Assembly: GCF_021560035.1 (NCBI RefSeq)
Contig: NZ_CP074373.1
Location: 864,001 to 928,000, forward strand
From: Virgibacillus sp. NKC19-16
Lineage (GTDB): Bacteria > Bacillota > Bacilli > Bacillales > Amphibacillaceae
Length of the DNA stretch: 64,000 nucleotides
Reading direction: 5' to 3'
Part shown: piece after piece, positions 27,303 through 38,482 of the stretch
Numbering within the stretch: position 1 is the first letter of the stretch
How the letters are laid out: each line of letters opens with the position of its first letter
Notes under the pieces: generated by a model
Seen by the model: the letters and a program-made list of their open reading frames with translations, nothing else
The model's database searches: none
What the model was told of the DNA's origin: nothing
Program-made: the position numbers and the translations under genes

Positions 27303-28603
27303 TTGATCGTTACACCAGGGAAGAAATGGGATCCATTTGGACCGAGGAAAATAAATTCAAGGCATGGTTGGAAGTGGAGATTCTTGCGTGTGAGGCATGG
27401 AATGAATTAGGTGTAATCCCTGCTGAAGACGTGAAAAAGCTTCGAGAAAATGCAGCCTTTGATATCAACCGCATCTATGAAATTGAACAGGAAACAAGGC
27501 ATGACGTTGTAGCATTCACCCGTGCGGTATCGGAAACTTTAGGGGAAGAACGGAAATGGGTCCATTACGGATTGACCTCTACAGACGTGGTCGATACGGC
27601 TCTCTCTTATCAATTGAAACAGGCAAATGAAATCATTCGCAAAGATATAACGAACTTCATTGAGATTTTAAAAAATAAAGCCATCGAACATCAGCATACC
27701 GTTATGATGGGTCGCACACACGGGGTGCATGCAGAACCGACAACATTTGGCTTAAAGCTTGCTCTCTATTATGAGGAAATGAAACGAAATCTGGAGCGGT
27801 TTGAATTAGCTGCCAAGAACATCGAATTCGGAAAGCTTTCTGGCGCAGTTGGAACCTATGCCAATATTGACCCATTTGTTGAGAAATATGTATGCGGGCA
27901 TCTTGGGCTGACGCCAGCACCTGTGTCAACACAAACCCTGCAGCGGGACCGTCACGCAGATTATGTTTCAGCTCTCGCTTTAATTGCCACATCGATTGAA
28001 AAATTTGCAACCGAAATTCGCAACTTGCAAAAAACGGAAACACGCGAAGTAGAGGAATTATTTGCGAAAGGCCAAAAAGGATCATCAGCCATGCCTCATA
28101 AGCGCAACCCAATTGGATCAGAAAATATGACCGGAATGGCACGCGTCGTTCGCGGCTACATGATGACGGCGTATGAAAATGTGTCCCTATGGCATGAACG
28201 TGACATCTCCCATTCCTCAGCAGAGCGGGTGATTTTGCCGGATACTACGATTGCTGTGAATTATATGCTGAATCGCTTCGGAAACATCGTAAAAAATCTT
28301 ACTGTTTTTCCGGAAAATATGAAGCGTAATATGGATAAGACACATGGCGTGATTTTTTCCCAACGCGTACTACTCACCCTAATTGATAAAGGAATGGCTC
28401 GTGAAACGGCATACGATATTGTTCAGCCAAAAGCCATGGAGGCATGGGAGACAGCAACGCATTTCAAACAGCTTGTAGAAGCAGATGAACAAATCACGGC
28501 AAAACTAACGCGAGCAGAAATCGATGCTTGCTTTGACTACACATACCATTTGAAAAATGTGGATGGCATCTTTAACCGAATCGGATTAACAAGAGGTGAG
28601 TAA
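27299..28603 (+). CDS. purB: adenylosuccinate lyase PurB
   Basis: Cleaves SAICAR to AICAR and adenylosuccinate to AMP. At 434 residues it has the expected superfamily signature [11 protein letters not shown] (about 260-270), the flexible catalytic loop around that serine, TSTDVVDTA and [10 protein letters not shown] with the catalytic His. GAGGAGGCAAAACG precedes the ATG, overlapping the purK stop. Confidence 0.97.
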   Translation: MIDRYTREEMGSIWTEENKFKAWLEVEILACEAWNELGVIPAEDVKKLRENAAFDINRIYEIEQETRHDVVAFTRAVSETLGEERKWVHYGLTSTDVVDTALSYQLKQANEIIRKDITNFIEILKNKAIEHQHTVMMGRTHGVHAEPTTFGLKLALYYEEMKRNLERFELAAKNIEFGKLSGAVGTYANIDPFVEKYVCGHLGLTPAPVSTQTLQRDRHADYVSALALIATSIEKFATEIRNLQKTETREVEELFAKGQKGSSAMPHKRNPIGSENMTGMARVVRGYMMTAYENVSLWHERDISHSSAERVILPDTTIAVNYMLNRFGNIVKNLTVFPENMKRNMDKTHGVIFSQRVLLTLIDKGMARETAYDIVQPKAMEAWETATHFKQLVEADEQITAKLTRAEIDACFDYTYHLKNVDGIFNRIGLTRGE

Positions 28604-28604
28604 T

Positions 28605-29318
28605 ATGAAGGATGCGCTTTTGTATGAGGGTAAGGCGAAGCAGGTTTATGCGGCGAAAAATAAACCCGGACAACTGGTTTTATCCTATAAAAATGATGCA
28701 ACAGCTTTTAATGGGGAGAAGAAGGAAGTTTTTAACGGAAAAGGGCGCCTGAATAACGAAATTTCATCGCGTATTTTCCCAATCCTTCATGAAAATGGGA
28801 TAAAAACCCATTTTATTGAACGACTGAATGAAACGGAACAGCTTGTTTATCAAACGGAAATTATTCCACTGGAGGTTGTTGTTCGCAATAAGGCAACTGG
28901 CAGTATTACAAAACGACTTGGCATCAAAGAAAAAACACCGTTCGAGCCACCGCTCGTTGAATTATTTTACAAGGATGATGACTTAGGGGATCCGTTGATT
29001 AATGATGAACATGCGTTGTTCTTAAGCAACGTCACACCATCGGAGTTAAAAGAAATCAAAGCAACTGCGCTGGAAATCAATAAAAGCTTAAGTACATTAT
29101 TCGAATCTATCAATATAACGCTGGTAGATTTCAAGCTGGAATTTGGACGAATGGAAGATGGTCGCATTGTCCTTGCTGATGAAATTTCTCCGGATACATG
29201 CAGATTATGGGATAGTAACACACAGGAAAAATTGGATAAGGATGTTTTCCGTCAGGGGACAGGTGACTTAATCGAGGTATATGAAGAAATTTTGCAGCGA
29301 CTGGAGGCAACGTCATGA
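28605..29318 (+). CDS. purC: SAICAR synthetase PurC
   Basis: Joins CAIR and aspartate using ATP; 237 residues. YEGKAKQVY near the N-terminus, VVVRNKATGS, and DEISPDTCRLWD near the C-terminus are the standard motifs. I use ATG 28605, one base after the purB stop, because AGAGGTGAG lies at proper spacing; a GTG at 28596 lies inside that site. It overlaps purS by four bases. Confidence 0.96.
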   Translation: MKDALLYEGKAKQVYAAKNKPGQLVLSYKNDATAFNGEKKEVFNGKGRLNNEISSRIFPILHENGIKTHFIERLNETEQLVYQTEIIPLEVVVRNKATGSITKRLGIKEKTPFEPPLVELFYKDDDLGDPLINDEHALFLSNVTPSELKEIKATALEINKSLSTLFESINITLVDFKLEFGRMEDGRIVLADEISPDTCRLWDSNTQEKLDKDVFRQGTGDLIEVYEEILQRLEATS

Positions 29319-29566
29319 AAAAAGTAACGGTTCACATTACGTTGAAACAAGGTGTTCTGGATCCACAGGGAAAAGCAATACAGGAGTCATTGAATTCCCT
29401 AGGCTATCAGGAAATCCAAGAGGCTCGTGTCGGGAAGTATATCGAACTGCAGGTAGAAGATGGGCCAGACTTGGAAGCACGTGTAAAAGAAATGTGTGAC
29501 AAACTGCTGGCAAATCCGGTTATTGAAGATTATTCCATTAGCACGGAGGGGGCTCGTCAATCGTGA
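29315..29566 (+). CDS. purS: phosphoribosylformylglycinamidine synthase subunit PurS
   Basis: An 83-residue small subunit of the three-part FGAM synthase; it bridges PurQ and PurL so ammonia can pass. [17 protein letters not shown] and [10 protein letters not shown] are typical. It overlaps purC and purQ by four bases each, so the three subunits are translated together. Confidence 0.96.
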   Translation: MKKVTVHITLKQGVLDPQGKAIQESLNSLGYQEIQEARVGKYIELQVEDGPDLEARVKEMCDKLLANPVIEDYSISTEGARQS

Positions 29567-30246
29567 AATTTGCTGTGATTGTCTTTCCAGGATCCAACTG
29601 TGACCGGGATATGTATCATGCGGTGAAAGAGATACTTCAGGAAGAAGCAGATCTGGTCTGGTATCAGGAGGCTAATCTCGAAAACTATGACGCTATTCTT
29701 CTGCCAGGTGGTTTTTCCTATGGGGACTACCTACGTTCCGGGGCGGTTGCGTCAACTTCAGCTGTGATGAAACAGATTAAGAAACATGCCGCAGAAGGAA
29801 AGCCGGTCCTCGGTGTTTGTAATGGATTTCAAGTGTTAACAGAAGCGGAACTCTTGCCCGGTGCGATGATGCGCAATAAACATCTTTCGTTTATGTGCCA
29901 TCAAGAATCATTAGTTGTGGAAAATGACAATTCGATTTTCACCACTGGCTATAAAAAAGGGGAAGTTGTTCGTTTTCCGATTGCCCATGGGGAAGGAAAT
30001 TACTTCTGTGATGAGGAAATACTCGAAGAACTAAAAGCAAATAATCAAATCGCCTTTACCTATCAAAACAATCCAAATGGATCGGTAGCAGATATTGCCG
30101 GGATTATCAATAAAGCAGGTAATGTGCTTGGCATGATGCCACATCCGGAGCGTGCTGTGGAGGCATTGCTTGGCAGTGATGATGGTGTAAAATTATTTCA
30201 GTCCATGATCCAAAATTGGAGGGATACTTATGCTCGGAACGCATGA
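29563..30246 (+). CDS. purQ: phosphoribosylformylglycinamidine synthase glutaminase subunit PurQ
   Basis: Hydrolyses glutamine to feed ammonia to PurL; 227 residues from a GTG start. [24 protein letters not shown] with the nucleophile Cys near residue 86, and MPHPERA with the triad His/Glu are present. GGAGGGG precedes the GTG. It overlaps purL by 17 bases. Confidence 0.97.
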   Translation: MKFAVIVFPGSNCDRDMYHAVKEILQEEADLVWYQEANLENYDAILLPGGFSYGDYLRSGAVASTSAVMKQIKKHAAEGKPVLGVCNGFQVLTEAELLPGAMMRNKHLSFMCHQESLVVENDNSIFTTGYKKGEVVRFPIAHGEGNYFCDEEILEELKANNQIAFTYQNNPNGSVADIAGIINKAGNVLGMMPHPERAVEALLGSDDGVKLFQSMIQNWRDTYARNA

Positions 30247-32458
30247 CATTAGCCCGGAAAAAGTAGAACAGGGACAGTTATATGAAAATATGGGATTAAG
30301 CGACCAGGAATTTGCTGGGATAAAAGACATTTTGAAACGTCATCCGAATTTTACCGAGACGGGGATATTTTCCGTGATGTGGTCGGAACATTGTAGCTAT
30401 AAAACGTCCAAACCCTTGCTGAAAAAGTTCCCAACAAAAGCACCTCATGTCCTTCAAGGGCCGGGAGAGGGTGCAGGAGTTATTGATATTGGTGACAACG
30501 AGGCAGTTGTTTTTAAAGTGGAAAGTCATAATCATCCCTCTGCAGTGGAGCCGTACCAAGGGGCTGCGACAGGTGTCGGTGGAATCCTCCGTGATGTTTT
30601 TTCGATGGGTGCCCGGCCGATTGCGTTGATGAATTCACTCAGGTTCGGAAATTTAACGACAGATCGCACGAAGTATCTTTTTACAGAGGTTGTAAATGGG
30701 ATAGCAAGCTACGGCAACTGTGTTGGGGTCCCGACGGTTGGTGGCGAAATTCAATTTGATGACAGCTATGAGGAGAACCCACTTGTGAATGCAATGGCCA
30801 TTGGTTTAATCAACCATGATGACATGCAAAAGGGAATTGCAGCAGGAGTCGGCAACACCGTTATTTATGCAGGCGCGCCTACCGGTCGTGACGGGATTCA
30901 CGGGGCAACATTTGCTTCCGTTGATCTAGCAGAGGATTCGGATAAGGACCGTCCGGCTGTTCAGGTCGGAGATCCATTTATGGAAAAACTTTTGATTGAG
31001 GCATCCTTAGAAGTCATTCACTCGGACGCATTGATTGGTATGCAGGATATGGGTGCAGCCGGACTTACATCGTCAGCAAGTGAAATGGCCAGTAGTGCCG
31101 GGACAGGGATGGAAATGAATCTGGACCTGGTGCCACAGCGTGAACAAAACATGAACGCCTATGAACTCATGCTGTCCGAATCACAGGAGCGCATGCTTCT
31201 ATGTGTGAAAAAAGGACGCGAAAAAGAAATTATAGATATTTTTGAAAAATATGGTCTGCAGGCAGTTGTTGTTGGCGAAGTGATTGAGGAAAAGGTGTTC
31301 CGCATCAAGCAGCACGGTGAAGTGATGGCAGATATCCCGGTTGATGCATTAGCGGAAGCGGCACCTGTTTATCATATGCCATCAACAGAAGCGAGTTATT
31401 ACAAGGAATTTCAGAAAATAGAAAATAGCATCCCCCATGTGGAAGATCATACAGAAATGTTAAAACAGCTCTTGCAGCAGCCGACAATAGCTAGTAAGGA
31501 ATGGGTTTATGATCAGTATGACTCCATGGTGCAAACCAATACAGTTGTATCCCCTGGGTCCGATGCAGCGGTTATACGGATTAAAGGAACCGAAAAAGCA
31601 CTGGCGATTTCCACCGATTGTAACTCACGTTATATCTATTTGGATCCGGAAACAGGTGGAAAAATTGCTGTAGCTGAAGCAGCAAGAAATATCGTCTGCT
31701 CAGGCGCAACACCACTTGGACTGACAGATGGGCTGAATTTCGGCAACCCTACAAATCCGGAAGTCTTTTGGCAAATGGAAAAGAGTGTTGACGGGATGAG
31801 TGCGGCATGTACAGCGCTTGGTACACCAGTTATTGGAGGCAATGTTTCTCTTTATAACCAATCAAATGGGAACTCCATTTTCCCAACCCCGGTTGTCGGA
31901 ATGGTTGGCTTGCATTCGTCATTGAATCATATTACACCAAGTTATTTTCAGGCAGCAGGAGATTTAATTTATTTGATTGGCGAGACGAAAGCGGAATTTG
32001 GAGGAAGCGAGCTGCAGAATATCCTGGAAGGTAAATACCAAGGAAAAGCACCTGCGATTGACTTGGAGGAGGAAGCTATCCGGCAAAATCAGTTACTTAC
32101 TGCGATACATCAAGGGAGTGTTCAGTCGGCACATGATCTTGCGGAAGGCGGATTAGCTGTTGCTTTAGCGGAAAGTATTTTTAATGAAAAGGGGTTAGGC
32201 ATTGATGTTGAACTGGAAGGTGATACAACAGTAGCCCTATTCAGTGAATCTCAATCACGATTTTTAGTGTCGGTAAAAGAAGAAAATAAAGCGCGGTTTG
32301 AAGAAGTCGTAGAAAACGCTCGTCAAATCGGTATGGTGACCTCAGGTGGAAAACTTAACATAAACATAAATAATACAAGTGTCATTCAGGAAGATACGGC
32401 CAAACTAAAGAGTTTATGGAAAGGAGCTATCCCATGCTTGCTGAAGTCAATGGCATAA
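30230..32458 (+). CDS. purL: phosphoribosylformylglycinamidine synthase subunit PurL
   Basis: The 742-residue synthetase subunit, using ATP to form [16 protein letters not shown] near residue 45, [21 protein letters not shown] near 100 and [14 protein letters not shown] near 268 are classic small-type PurL motifs. The second half repeats the fold, with [16 protein letters not shown]. It begins within purQ and its end overlaps the purF start by 25 bases. Confidence 0.97.
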   Translation: MLGTHDISPEKVEQGQLYENMGLSDQEFAGIKDILKRHPNFTETGIFSVMWSEHCSYKTSKPLLKKFPTKAPHVLQGPGEGAGVIDIGDNEAVVFKVESHNHPSAVEPYQGAATGVGGILRDVFSMGARPIALMNSLRFGNLTTDRTKYLFTEVVNGIASYGNCVGVPTVGGEIQFDDSYEENPLVNAMAIGLINHDDMQKGIAAGVGNTVIYAGAPTGRDGIHGATFASVDLAEDSDKDRPAVQVGDPFMEKLLIEASLEVIHSDALIGMQDMGAAGLTSSASEMASSAGTGMEMNLDLVPQREQNMNAYELMLSESQERMLLCVKKGREKEIIDIFEKYGLQAVVVGEVIEEKVFRIKQHGEVMADIPVDALAEAAPVYHMPSTEASYYKEFQKIENSIPHVEDHTEMLKQLLQQPTIASKEWVYDQYDSMVQTNTVVSPGSDAAVIRIKGTEKALAISTDCNSRYIYLDPETGGKIAVAEAARNIVCSGATPLGLTDGLNFGNPTNPEVFWQMEKSVDGMSAACTALGTPVIGGNVSLYNQSNGNSIFPTPVVGMVGLHSSLNHITPSYFQAAGDLIYLIGETKAEFGGSELQNILEGKYQGKAPAIDLEEEAIRQNQLLTAIHQGSVQSAHDLAEGGLAVALAESIFNEKGLGIDVELEGDTTVALFSESQSRFLVSVKEENKARFEEVVENARQIGMVTSGGKLNININNTSVIQEDTAKLKSLWKGAIPCLLKSMA

Positions 32459-33846
32459 ATGAGGAATGCGGCGTATTTGGAATTTGGGGCCATGAAAAGG
32501 CAGCGGAGCTTACGTATTATGGCCTGCATTCGATGCAGCATCGCGGGCAAGAAGGTGCTGGCATCGTTGTAAATGATGGCGGCGAAGAATTAATCTCGCA
32601 TAAAGGGATGGGTTTAGTTAATGATGTGTTTAAGCATGCCAAGTTTGAGGCACTTTCCGGACGTGCTTCTGCAGGGCACGTTCGTTACACTACACAAGGG
32701 GCAAAAGCAATCGAAAATGTTCAGCCACTGCTGTTTCGTACGCAAACGGGAAGTATGGCATTAGCACATAACGGAAATATCATGAATGCCCATAAACTGC
32801 GCGGCGAGCTAGAGGATCAGGGTAGTATTTTGCAAACATCATCCGATACAGAAGTACTTGCCCATCTCATTAAACAGAGCGGTATGCAGACAAATGAGGA
32901 ATCCATCGCTGAGGCGCTTAATAAAATTGTCGGTGCCTATGCCTATTTGATTTTAACAGAGGATAAAATGTATGCAGCACTGGATCCAAGTGGTATCAGG
33001 CCGCTATCCATTGGAAAACTTGGCGATGCTTATGTCGTTGCATCGGAAACATGTGCCTTTGACCAAATAGGTGCGACGTTTGTTCGTGAAGTCCTGCCAG
33101 GTGAACTTGTTACGATTAGCGATGAAGGTACTAGGTCTACCCGATTTGCCACCTCCGAGCAGCGAAGCATGTGTGCAATGGAATATGTCTATTTATCGAG
33201 GCCGGATAGTGATTTAAATCATGTAAATGTACATGCCACGCGGAAGCGGATGGGCGCCGAACTAGCCAAGGAATCTCCTGTTGAAGCAGATATGGTGATC
33301 GGGGTACCGGATTCCAGTATTTCAGCTGCGATTGGCTATGCAGAAGAAAGTGGATTGCCGTATGAAATGGGGATCATTAAAAACCGCTATGTTGGAAGGA
33401 CGTTTATTCAGCCTTCTCAGGACCTAAGGGAACAAGGCGTGAAAATGAAACTAGCACCGGTTCGTGGAATCGTGGAAGGGAAACGGATTGTGATGATCGA
33501 TGATTCGATTGTTCGCGGGACGACGAGTAAGCGAATAGTCCATATGCTAAAAGAGGCAGGAGCTTTGGAGATTCATGTTCGCATCGCTTCTCCTTCGATT
33601 CAACATCCATGCTATTACGGGATTGATATGTCTACAAGAGACGAATTAATCGCTGCGAATCATACCACAGAGGAAATGTGTGATATTATCGGGGCAGACA
33701 GCGTGGCTTATTTATCAGAAGTCGGTCTTGAAAAAGCAATCGTCAAAGATAAAACAATACACCAAGGGATTTGTATGGCCTGCATGACAGGGAATTATCC
33801 TGTGAAAGAAGAAAGGGAAAGAGAAATATCCTACACAAATGGCTAA
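32434..33846 (+). CDS. purF: amidophosphoribosyltransferase PurF
   Basis: Makes phosphoribosylamine from PRPP and glutamine, the committed step of purine synthesis. From ATG 32434 (AAAGGAG seven bases upstream) the 470-residue product has an 11-residue propeptide [11 protein letters not shown] before the catalytic Cys12 (CGVFGIWGH), exactly as in B. subtilis. The PRPP loop [14 protein letters not shown] is near 345-358. Cysteines such as CAMEYVY and CMACMTGN suit the known [4Fe-4S] cluster. An upstream in-frame ATG at 32416 is less likely. Confidence 0.96.
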   Translation: MLAEVNGINEECGVFGIWGHEKAAELTYYGLHSMQHRGQEGAGIVVNDGGEELISHKGMGLVNDVFKHAKFEALSGRASAGHVRYTTQGAKAIENVQPLLFRTQTGSMALAHNGNIMNAHKLRGELEDQGSILQTSSDTEVLAHLIKQSGMQTNEESIAEALNKIVGAYAYLILTEDKMYAALDPSGIRPLSIGKLGDAYVVASETCAFDQIGATFVREVLPGELVTISDEGTRSTRFATSEQRSMCAMEYVYLSRPDSDLNHVNVHATRKRMGAELAKESPVEADMVIGVPDSSISAAIGYAEESGLPYEMGIIKNRYVGRTFIQPSQDLREQGVKMKLAPVRGIVEGKRIVMIDDSIVRGTTSKRIVHMLKEAGALEIHVRIASPSIQHPCYYGIDMSTRDELIAANHTTEEMCDIIGADSVAYLSEVGLEKAIVKDKTIHQGICMACMTGNYPVKEEREREISYTNG

Positions 33847-33863
33847 TGGAAGGGGGATCTAGC

Positions 33864-34882
33864 ATGTCAGATGTTTATAAAGATGCCGGAGTAGATGTGG
33901 ATAAAGGCTATGAAGCCGTTGAGCGAATGCAGAAACATATTGCGAAAACGACTCGACCTGAGGTGTTGGGTGGAATTGGAGCATTTGCCGGACTATTTGA
34001 ATTAACATCCTTTAACTATAAAGAACCAGTTATGGTCTCTGGAACAGATGGTGTCGGTACAAAACTGAAGCTTGCCTTTGAATTGGGAAAGCATGACACG
34101 GTAGGTATTGATTTGGTCGCCATGTGTGTGAATGACATTGTCGCACAAGGAGCCAGACCCCTATTTTTCCTGGATTATATTGCCTGTGGTAAAAATGAGC
34201 CGGAAATGATTGAAAGTATTGTTGCAGGAATCTCCACTGGGTGCGTGGACGCGGGTGCTGCGTTGATTGGTGGCGAAACAGCTGAGATGCCAGGCTTGTA
34301 TTCGGAAAATGAATATGATTTGGCGGGATTTACTGTCGGCATTGCTGAAAAATCAAGATTGATCACTGGTGCGTCCATTCAGGCTGGGGATGTTGTCATT
34401 GGTCTTCCAGCCAGTGGAATTCACTCGAATGGCTACTCGCTTGTACGTAAAATCGTGGCGGACTTAGATTTATCCGAGCAGTATGCTGGCCTGTCTAGGT
34501 CACTTAGCGAGACGCTGCTTACACCTACGAAAATTTATGCGAAAGCCGTAGCCGCAGTTTTAGAAAACCATTCCATTAAAGGAATCTCTCATATCACCGG
34601 CGGCGGATTTTATGAAAATTTCCCCCGGATGCTCCCTGAGGGTTAGGTGTGGAGCTTGATCCATCAAGCTGGGAAATGCCTGCAATTTTTCCATTTTTAC
34701 AGAAAACTGCTGGTATTTCTGATAAAGAGATGTATGGTGTTTTTAATATGGGGATCGGCATGGCGTTGGTTGTTGAGGAAAAACATGCGAATCAAATAGT
34801 AGCGGTATTGCATGAAAATGGTGAGAATGCATCGATTATTGGTAATGTAGTTGCAAATGAAGGGGTGCATTTCACATCATGA
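33864..34882 (+). CDS. purM: phosphoribosylaminoimidazole synthetase PurM, with a one-base frameshift
   Basis: Closes the imidazole ring to give AIR. The N-terminal two thirds ([34 protein letters not shown]) read normally to RMLPEG and then hit TAG at 34644-34646. The next frame continues at once with [20 protein letters not shown] and [12 protein letters not shown] to 34882. One added T at 34643-34644 (GGTTAG to GGTTTAG) gives 339 residues, the usual size. Real inactivation would block purine synthesis in an otherwise complete operon, so a sequence error is more likely. AGGGGG precedes ATG 33864. Confidence 0.88.
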
Positions 34883-35439
34883 GTAAGGTAAAAGCAGCCG
34901 TTTTTGCTTCAGGTACAGGCAGTAATTTTCAGGCAATGTTAGAGACGGATCTCGCTTGTGATGTGGTGCTGCTTGTTTGTGATAAACCAGGGGCAGCAGT
35001 ATTGGATAGGGCTGCCGAACGAGGCGTGCCAACATTCGTGTTTGATCCGAAATCATTTGCGTCTAGAGAGGATTATGAAGCGGAAATCATCGAAAAGTTA
35101 CATGAAGCTGGCGTCACGTGGATTTTTCTCGCCGGGTATATGCGAATTGCCGGCGCAACATTATTGCAGGCGTTTGAAGAGAAAATCATTAATATTCATC
35201 CGTCGCTACTTCCGGCTTTTCCCGGGAAGGATGCGATTGAACAGGCGCACGATGCAGGTGTGGAAAAAACAGGTGTAACCGTGCATTATATTGATGAAGG
35301 TATTGATACAGGGCCGATTATCGCGCAAGAGTCAGTAGATATTTTTCCAAGTGATACCATCGACGCGCTGCGAACACGCTTGCAGCAACTGGAACACAAC
35401 TTATATCCACAGGTTATTAATCAGCTAATTTTAAAGTGA
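34879..35439 (+). CDS. purN: phosphoribosylglycinamide formyltransferase PurN
   Basis: Transfers formyl from 10-formyl-THF to GAR; 186 residues, slightly shorter than B. subtilis PurN because of a compact loop near residue 25. [11 protein letters not shown], the catalytic [13 protein letters not shown] (Asn and His), and [15 protein letters not shown] (Asp) are intact. It overlaps the purM end by four bases. Confidence 0.96.
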   Translation: MSKVKAAVFASGTGSNFQAMLETDLACDVVLLVCDKPGAAVLDRAAERGVPTFVFDPKSFASREDYEAEIIEKLHEAGVTWIFLAGYMRIAGATLLQAFEEKIINIHPSLLPAFPGKDAIEQAHDAGVEKTGVTVHYIDEGIDTGPIIAQESVDIFPSDTIDALRTRLQQLEHNLYPQVINQLILK

Positions 35440-35449
35440 GGGATTTTTC

Positions 35450-36981
35450 ATGCAAAAACGAGCACTTATTAGTGTTTCCAATAAAGAAGATATAACAGAT
35501 TTTGCTAAAGGACTTATTGAACTGGATTATGAAATTATATCCACTGGGGGACATTGCGCGCCATTCAAGACGCTGGAATTCCTGCAAAGGCAGTAGAGGA
35601 TATTACTGGATTCCCGGAAATAATGGAGGGGCGTGTAAAAACACTTCACCCATATGTGCATGGAGGATTACTGGGAAAACGTTCAAGCCGACTACATAGA
35701 AGACAGATGGATGAAAATAAAATTTCTCCGATTGATATGGTTGTTGTGAACCTATATCCGTTTAAAGAGACCCTTCAAAAGACAGGAGTTACAAATGATG
35801 AAATTATCGAAAACATCGATATTGGCGGGCCAGCCATGCTTCGCTCAAGTGCAAAGAATTATCAGGATGTCACCGTGGTTGTCGACCCACAAGATTATGA
35901 ACAGGTGCTTATGGATTTACGTGAGGATAGTTTAGACGTTGAAAAACGCAGGAGTTTAGCCGCGAAAGTCTTTCGGCACACAGCGAACTATGACGCACTT
36001 ATCGCAAACTACTTTGCTACAGAAACGGGAGAGGATTTTCCGGAAACCTATACCGTTACATATGAAAAATCACAGGGGTTGCGTTACGGGGAAAACCCGC
36101 ATCAGCAAGCGGCGTTTTATAAAAATCCTGTATCTATAAGCGTGAGTCTTGCTGCAGCGAGTCAGTTGCACGGAAAAGAGCTATCCTATAATAATATTCA
36201 AGACGGGAATGCCGCGCTTGAAATTTTATCCGAATATAGTGATCCGGCAACCGTTGCTGTGAAGCATATGAATCCATGCGGAATTGGTGTAGCAGATGGT
36301 TTATTCCAAGCTTTTCAAAAAACGTATGATGCAGATCCGGTATCAATATTCGGTGGTATTGTTGCTTGTAATAGAGAAATAGATACGGCCACTGCAGAAA
36401 AATTGAGTGAGATATTTTTAGAGATTGTGATTGCTCCAGGATTTACAGAAGAGGCTCTGGAAATTTTAACCCGAAAGAAAAACATTCGGTTGTTGGAGCT
36501 TGAAATGAAGGGTGACGGGGCATCATATCATAAACTCACAACGATAAAAGGCGGTGTGCTGATTCAACATAATGATTATGGTGAGGTTGCGGAAGAAGAA
36601 TTAACTGTTGCGACAGAGCGCGAGCCTACAGCGCGGGAATTAATGGATCTGCAGTTTGCCTGGAAAGCCGTGAAACATGTGAAATCCAACGCAATTGTGT
36701 TAGGAAAAGATAATCAGACAGTCGGCGTTGGTGCTGGGCAAATGAATCGAATCGGATCAGCGGAGATTGCGATAGAGCAAGCTGGTGAAAAAGCGCGTGG
36801 ATCCGTGCTAGCTTCAGATGCCTTTTTCCCAATGCCGGATACGGTAGAAGCGGCCGTCAGAGCAGGGGTCACTGCTATCATTCAGCCGGGCGGGTCCAAG
36901 CGTGATCAGGATTCTGTCGATGTATGTAATGAGCATGGTATCGCAATGGTTTACACAGGAATGCGTCATTTCAAACACTAA
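35450..36981 (+). CDS. purH: bifunctional AICAR transformylase/IMP cyclohydrolase PurH, with a one-base frameshift
   Basis: Performs the last two steps to IMP. From ATG 35450 the frame reads [14 protein letters not shown]...IISTGG and then departs; the next frame resumes with [31 protein letters not shown]. Adding one G to the G5 run at 35546-35550 joins them into 510 residues, matching family length. [22 protein letters not shown] and KHMNPCGIG are present downstream. Left uncorrected, the first uncovered ATG (35554) would miss the start of the cyclohydrolase domain. Probably a sequence error. Confidence 0.88.
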
Positions 36982-36988
36982 TAATGTG

Positions 36989-37133
36989 TGTTCAAAAAGG
37001 AGGATAAAAAGGACCGAGAAGTTCGAGGGGGCGTAGCTTTGAGTAGCGGAACGTATGCACTTAATACGTGAGGAACGGAAAAGCAAGCCAACGAAGAAAT
37101 TCGATGTGTCATTTTTACCGGACTTTTTGAACA
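36989..37133. mobile_element. 145-bp MITE-like palindromic element inside the pur operon
   Basis: Eleven-base perfect terminal inverted repeats, TGTTCAAAAAG (36989-36999) and CTTTTTGAACA (37123-37133), with similarity extending inwards (GGATAAAAAGGACC against GGTAAAAATGACAC read inversely). The interior (GTATGCACTTAATACGTGAG, GAAAAGCAAGCC) resembles a repeat I recall from many Bacillaceae genomes. It has no ORF and sits between purH and purD, so it is transcribed with the operon and could fold into a long hairpin. Confidence 0.7.
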
Positions 37134-37157
37134 TCCTCTAATTGAAAGGAGTACGCT

Positions 37158-38405
37158 ATGAATATATTAGTCGTCGGCCGGGGAGGACGCGAGCATAGTA
37201 TTGTCATGAAACTATCGGAAAGTGAACATGTGACCCGTATTTATGTTGCTCCGGGAAACGGTGGCATCGCTGGAGAGGCTACCTGTGTTGCGATTGATGA
37301 GATGGATATGGAGGGGTTGGTTAAATTTACCAAAGAGAATGCGATTGACCTGACGATTGTTGGCCCAGAAAATCCATTGAATGCAGGAATAGCGAATCGG
37401 TTTTATGAAGCGGGCTTAAAGGTTTTTGCGCCAACAAAGGAAGCAGCATTGTTGGAAGGAAGCAAGAGCTATGCGAAAGAATTTATGAAAAAGTATGACA
37501 TCCCAACAGCAGCTTCTGCAACATTCAATAGTGTGGAAGAAGCGAAACAATACATTGATTTAAAAGGTGCGCCCATCGTTATTAAGGCAGATGGGCTAGC
37601 TGCCGGCAAAGGTGTCGTTGTTGCAGAATCAGTCGAACAGGCGCAAGAGGCTGTTAATGAAATGCTAGTTACAAGGGCATTTGCCGAGGCAGGTGCTACA
37701 ATTGTTATCGAGGAATTTTTAGCGGGAAAAGAATTTTCGTTGATGGCGTTTGTGCATGAAAATCATGTCTATCCAATGGTGACGGCTAGAGATCATAAGC
37801 GTGCCTACGACAATGATGAGGGCCCGAACACCGGTGGCATGGGTGCCTATGCACCAGTGGCGGATGTCTCGAGTGAACATTTGGCTTTTGCTACCGAAGA
37901 AATTTTGCAAAAAACGGTTGATGGTTTAATGAAAGAAGGGCGCCCGTTTACAGGGATTTTATATGCGGGACTAATTATGACAACGGAGGGTCCGAAAGTC
38001 ATTGAATTTAACACACGTTTCGGGGATCCGGAAACACAGATAGTCTTGCCGTTATTGAAAAATGACCTTGCTCACGTATTAGTGGACGTAATGGATGGGA
38101 AGGATCCGCAGCTTGAATGGGAGGAAGGTTCCTGTACAGGGGTGGTTGTGGCGTCAGAGGGTTATCCGGCTGATTGCGATAAAGGTGTGCGGATTCCTGA
38201 AATGTCCTCAGTCGAAGGCGCTTTTACTGTACATGCTGGGACGAAACTGGAAGGTGGATCACTCGTATCCGATGGTGGGCGCGTGCTGCTCGTTGGCGCC
38301 AAGGAAGATTCATTGGAAAAAGCTGCCGAAAATGTATATGAGGCCCTAGCTTCTGTTGATGATATGAAAGGATACTTTTATCGCAGGGACATAGGGAAAA
38401 GTTAA
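37158..38405 (+). CDS. purD: phosphoribosylamine-glycine ligase PurD
   Basis: An ATP-grasp ligase making GAR; 415 residues. VVGRGGREHSI at the start, KADGLAAGKGVVVAE near 145, GPNTGGMGAYAP near 230 and EFNTRFGDPE near 285 are the family motifs. GAAAGGAG precedes the ATG. It is the last pur gene, separated from purH by the palindromic element and followed by a terminator. Confidence 0.97.
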   Translation: MNILVVGRGGREHSIVMKLSESEHVTRIYVAPGNGGIAGEATCVAIDEMDMEGLVKFTKENAIDLTIVGPENPLNAGIANRFYEAGLKVFAPTKEAALLEGSKSYAKEFMKKYDIPTAASATFNSVEEAKQYIDLKGAPIVIKADGLAAGKGVVVAESVEQAQEAVNEMLVTRAFAEAGATIVIEEFLAGKEFSLMAFVHENHVYPMVTARDHKRAYDNDEGPNTGGMGAYAPVADVSSEHLAFATEEILQKTVDGLMKEGRPFTGILYAGLIMTTEGPKVIEFNTRFGDPETQIVLPLLKNDLAHVLVDVMDGKDPQLEWEEGSCTGVVVASEGYPADCDKGVRIPEMSSVEGAFTVHAGTKLEGGSLVSDGGRVLLVGAKEDSLEKAAENVYEALASVDDMKGYFYRRDIGKS

Positions 38406-38410
38406 AAAGG

Positions 38411-38463
38411 AGCCTGTCCCCCGGCCGTTAATGTGCTAAAGTAGTGGAGGACAGGCCTTTTTT
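38411..38463 (+). terminator. terminator of the purine operon (GCCTGTCC repeat, copy 2)
   Basis: GCCTGTCC (38412-38419) pairs with GGACAGGC (38449-38456), then six T. The stem and interior (GTTAATGT...TAAAGTAG) relate it to the hairpin at 23269, in opposite orientation, so a repeat seems to have been recruited as terminator. Confidence 0.85.
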
Positions 38464-38482
38464 GTGAGGAGAGAAACTTGCA

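Noticed and set aside
35670-35710. Possible second indel pair in purH ([11 protein letters not shown] region)
   Set aside because: Spacing of the conserved residues GKRS...H..QM agrees with homologues in the same frame, so this is ordinary divergence.
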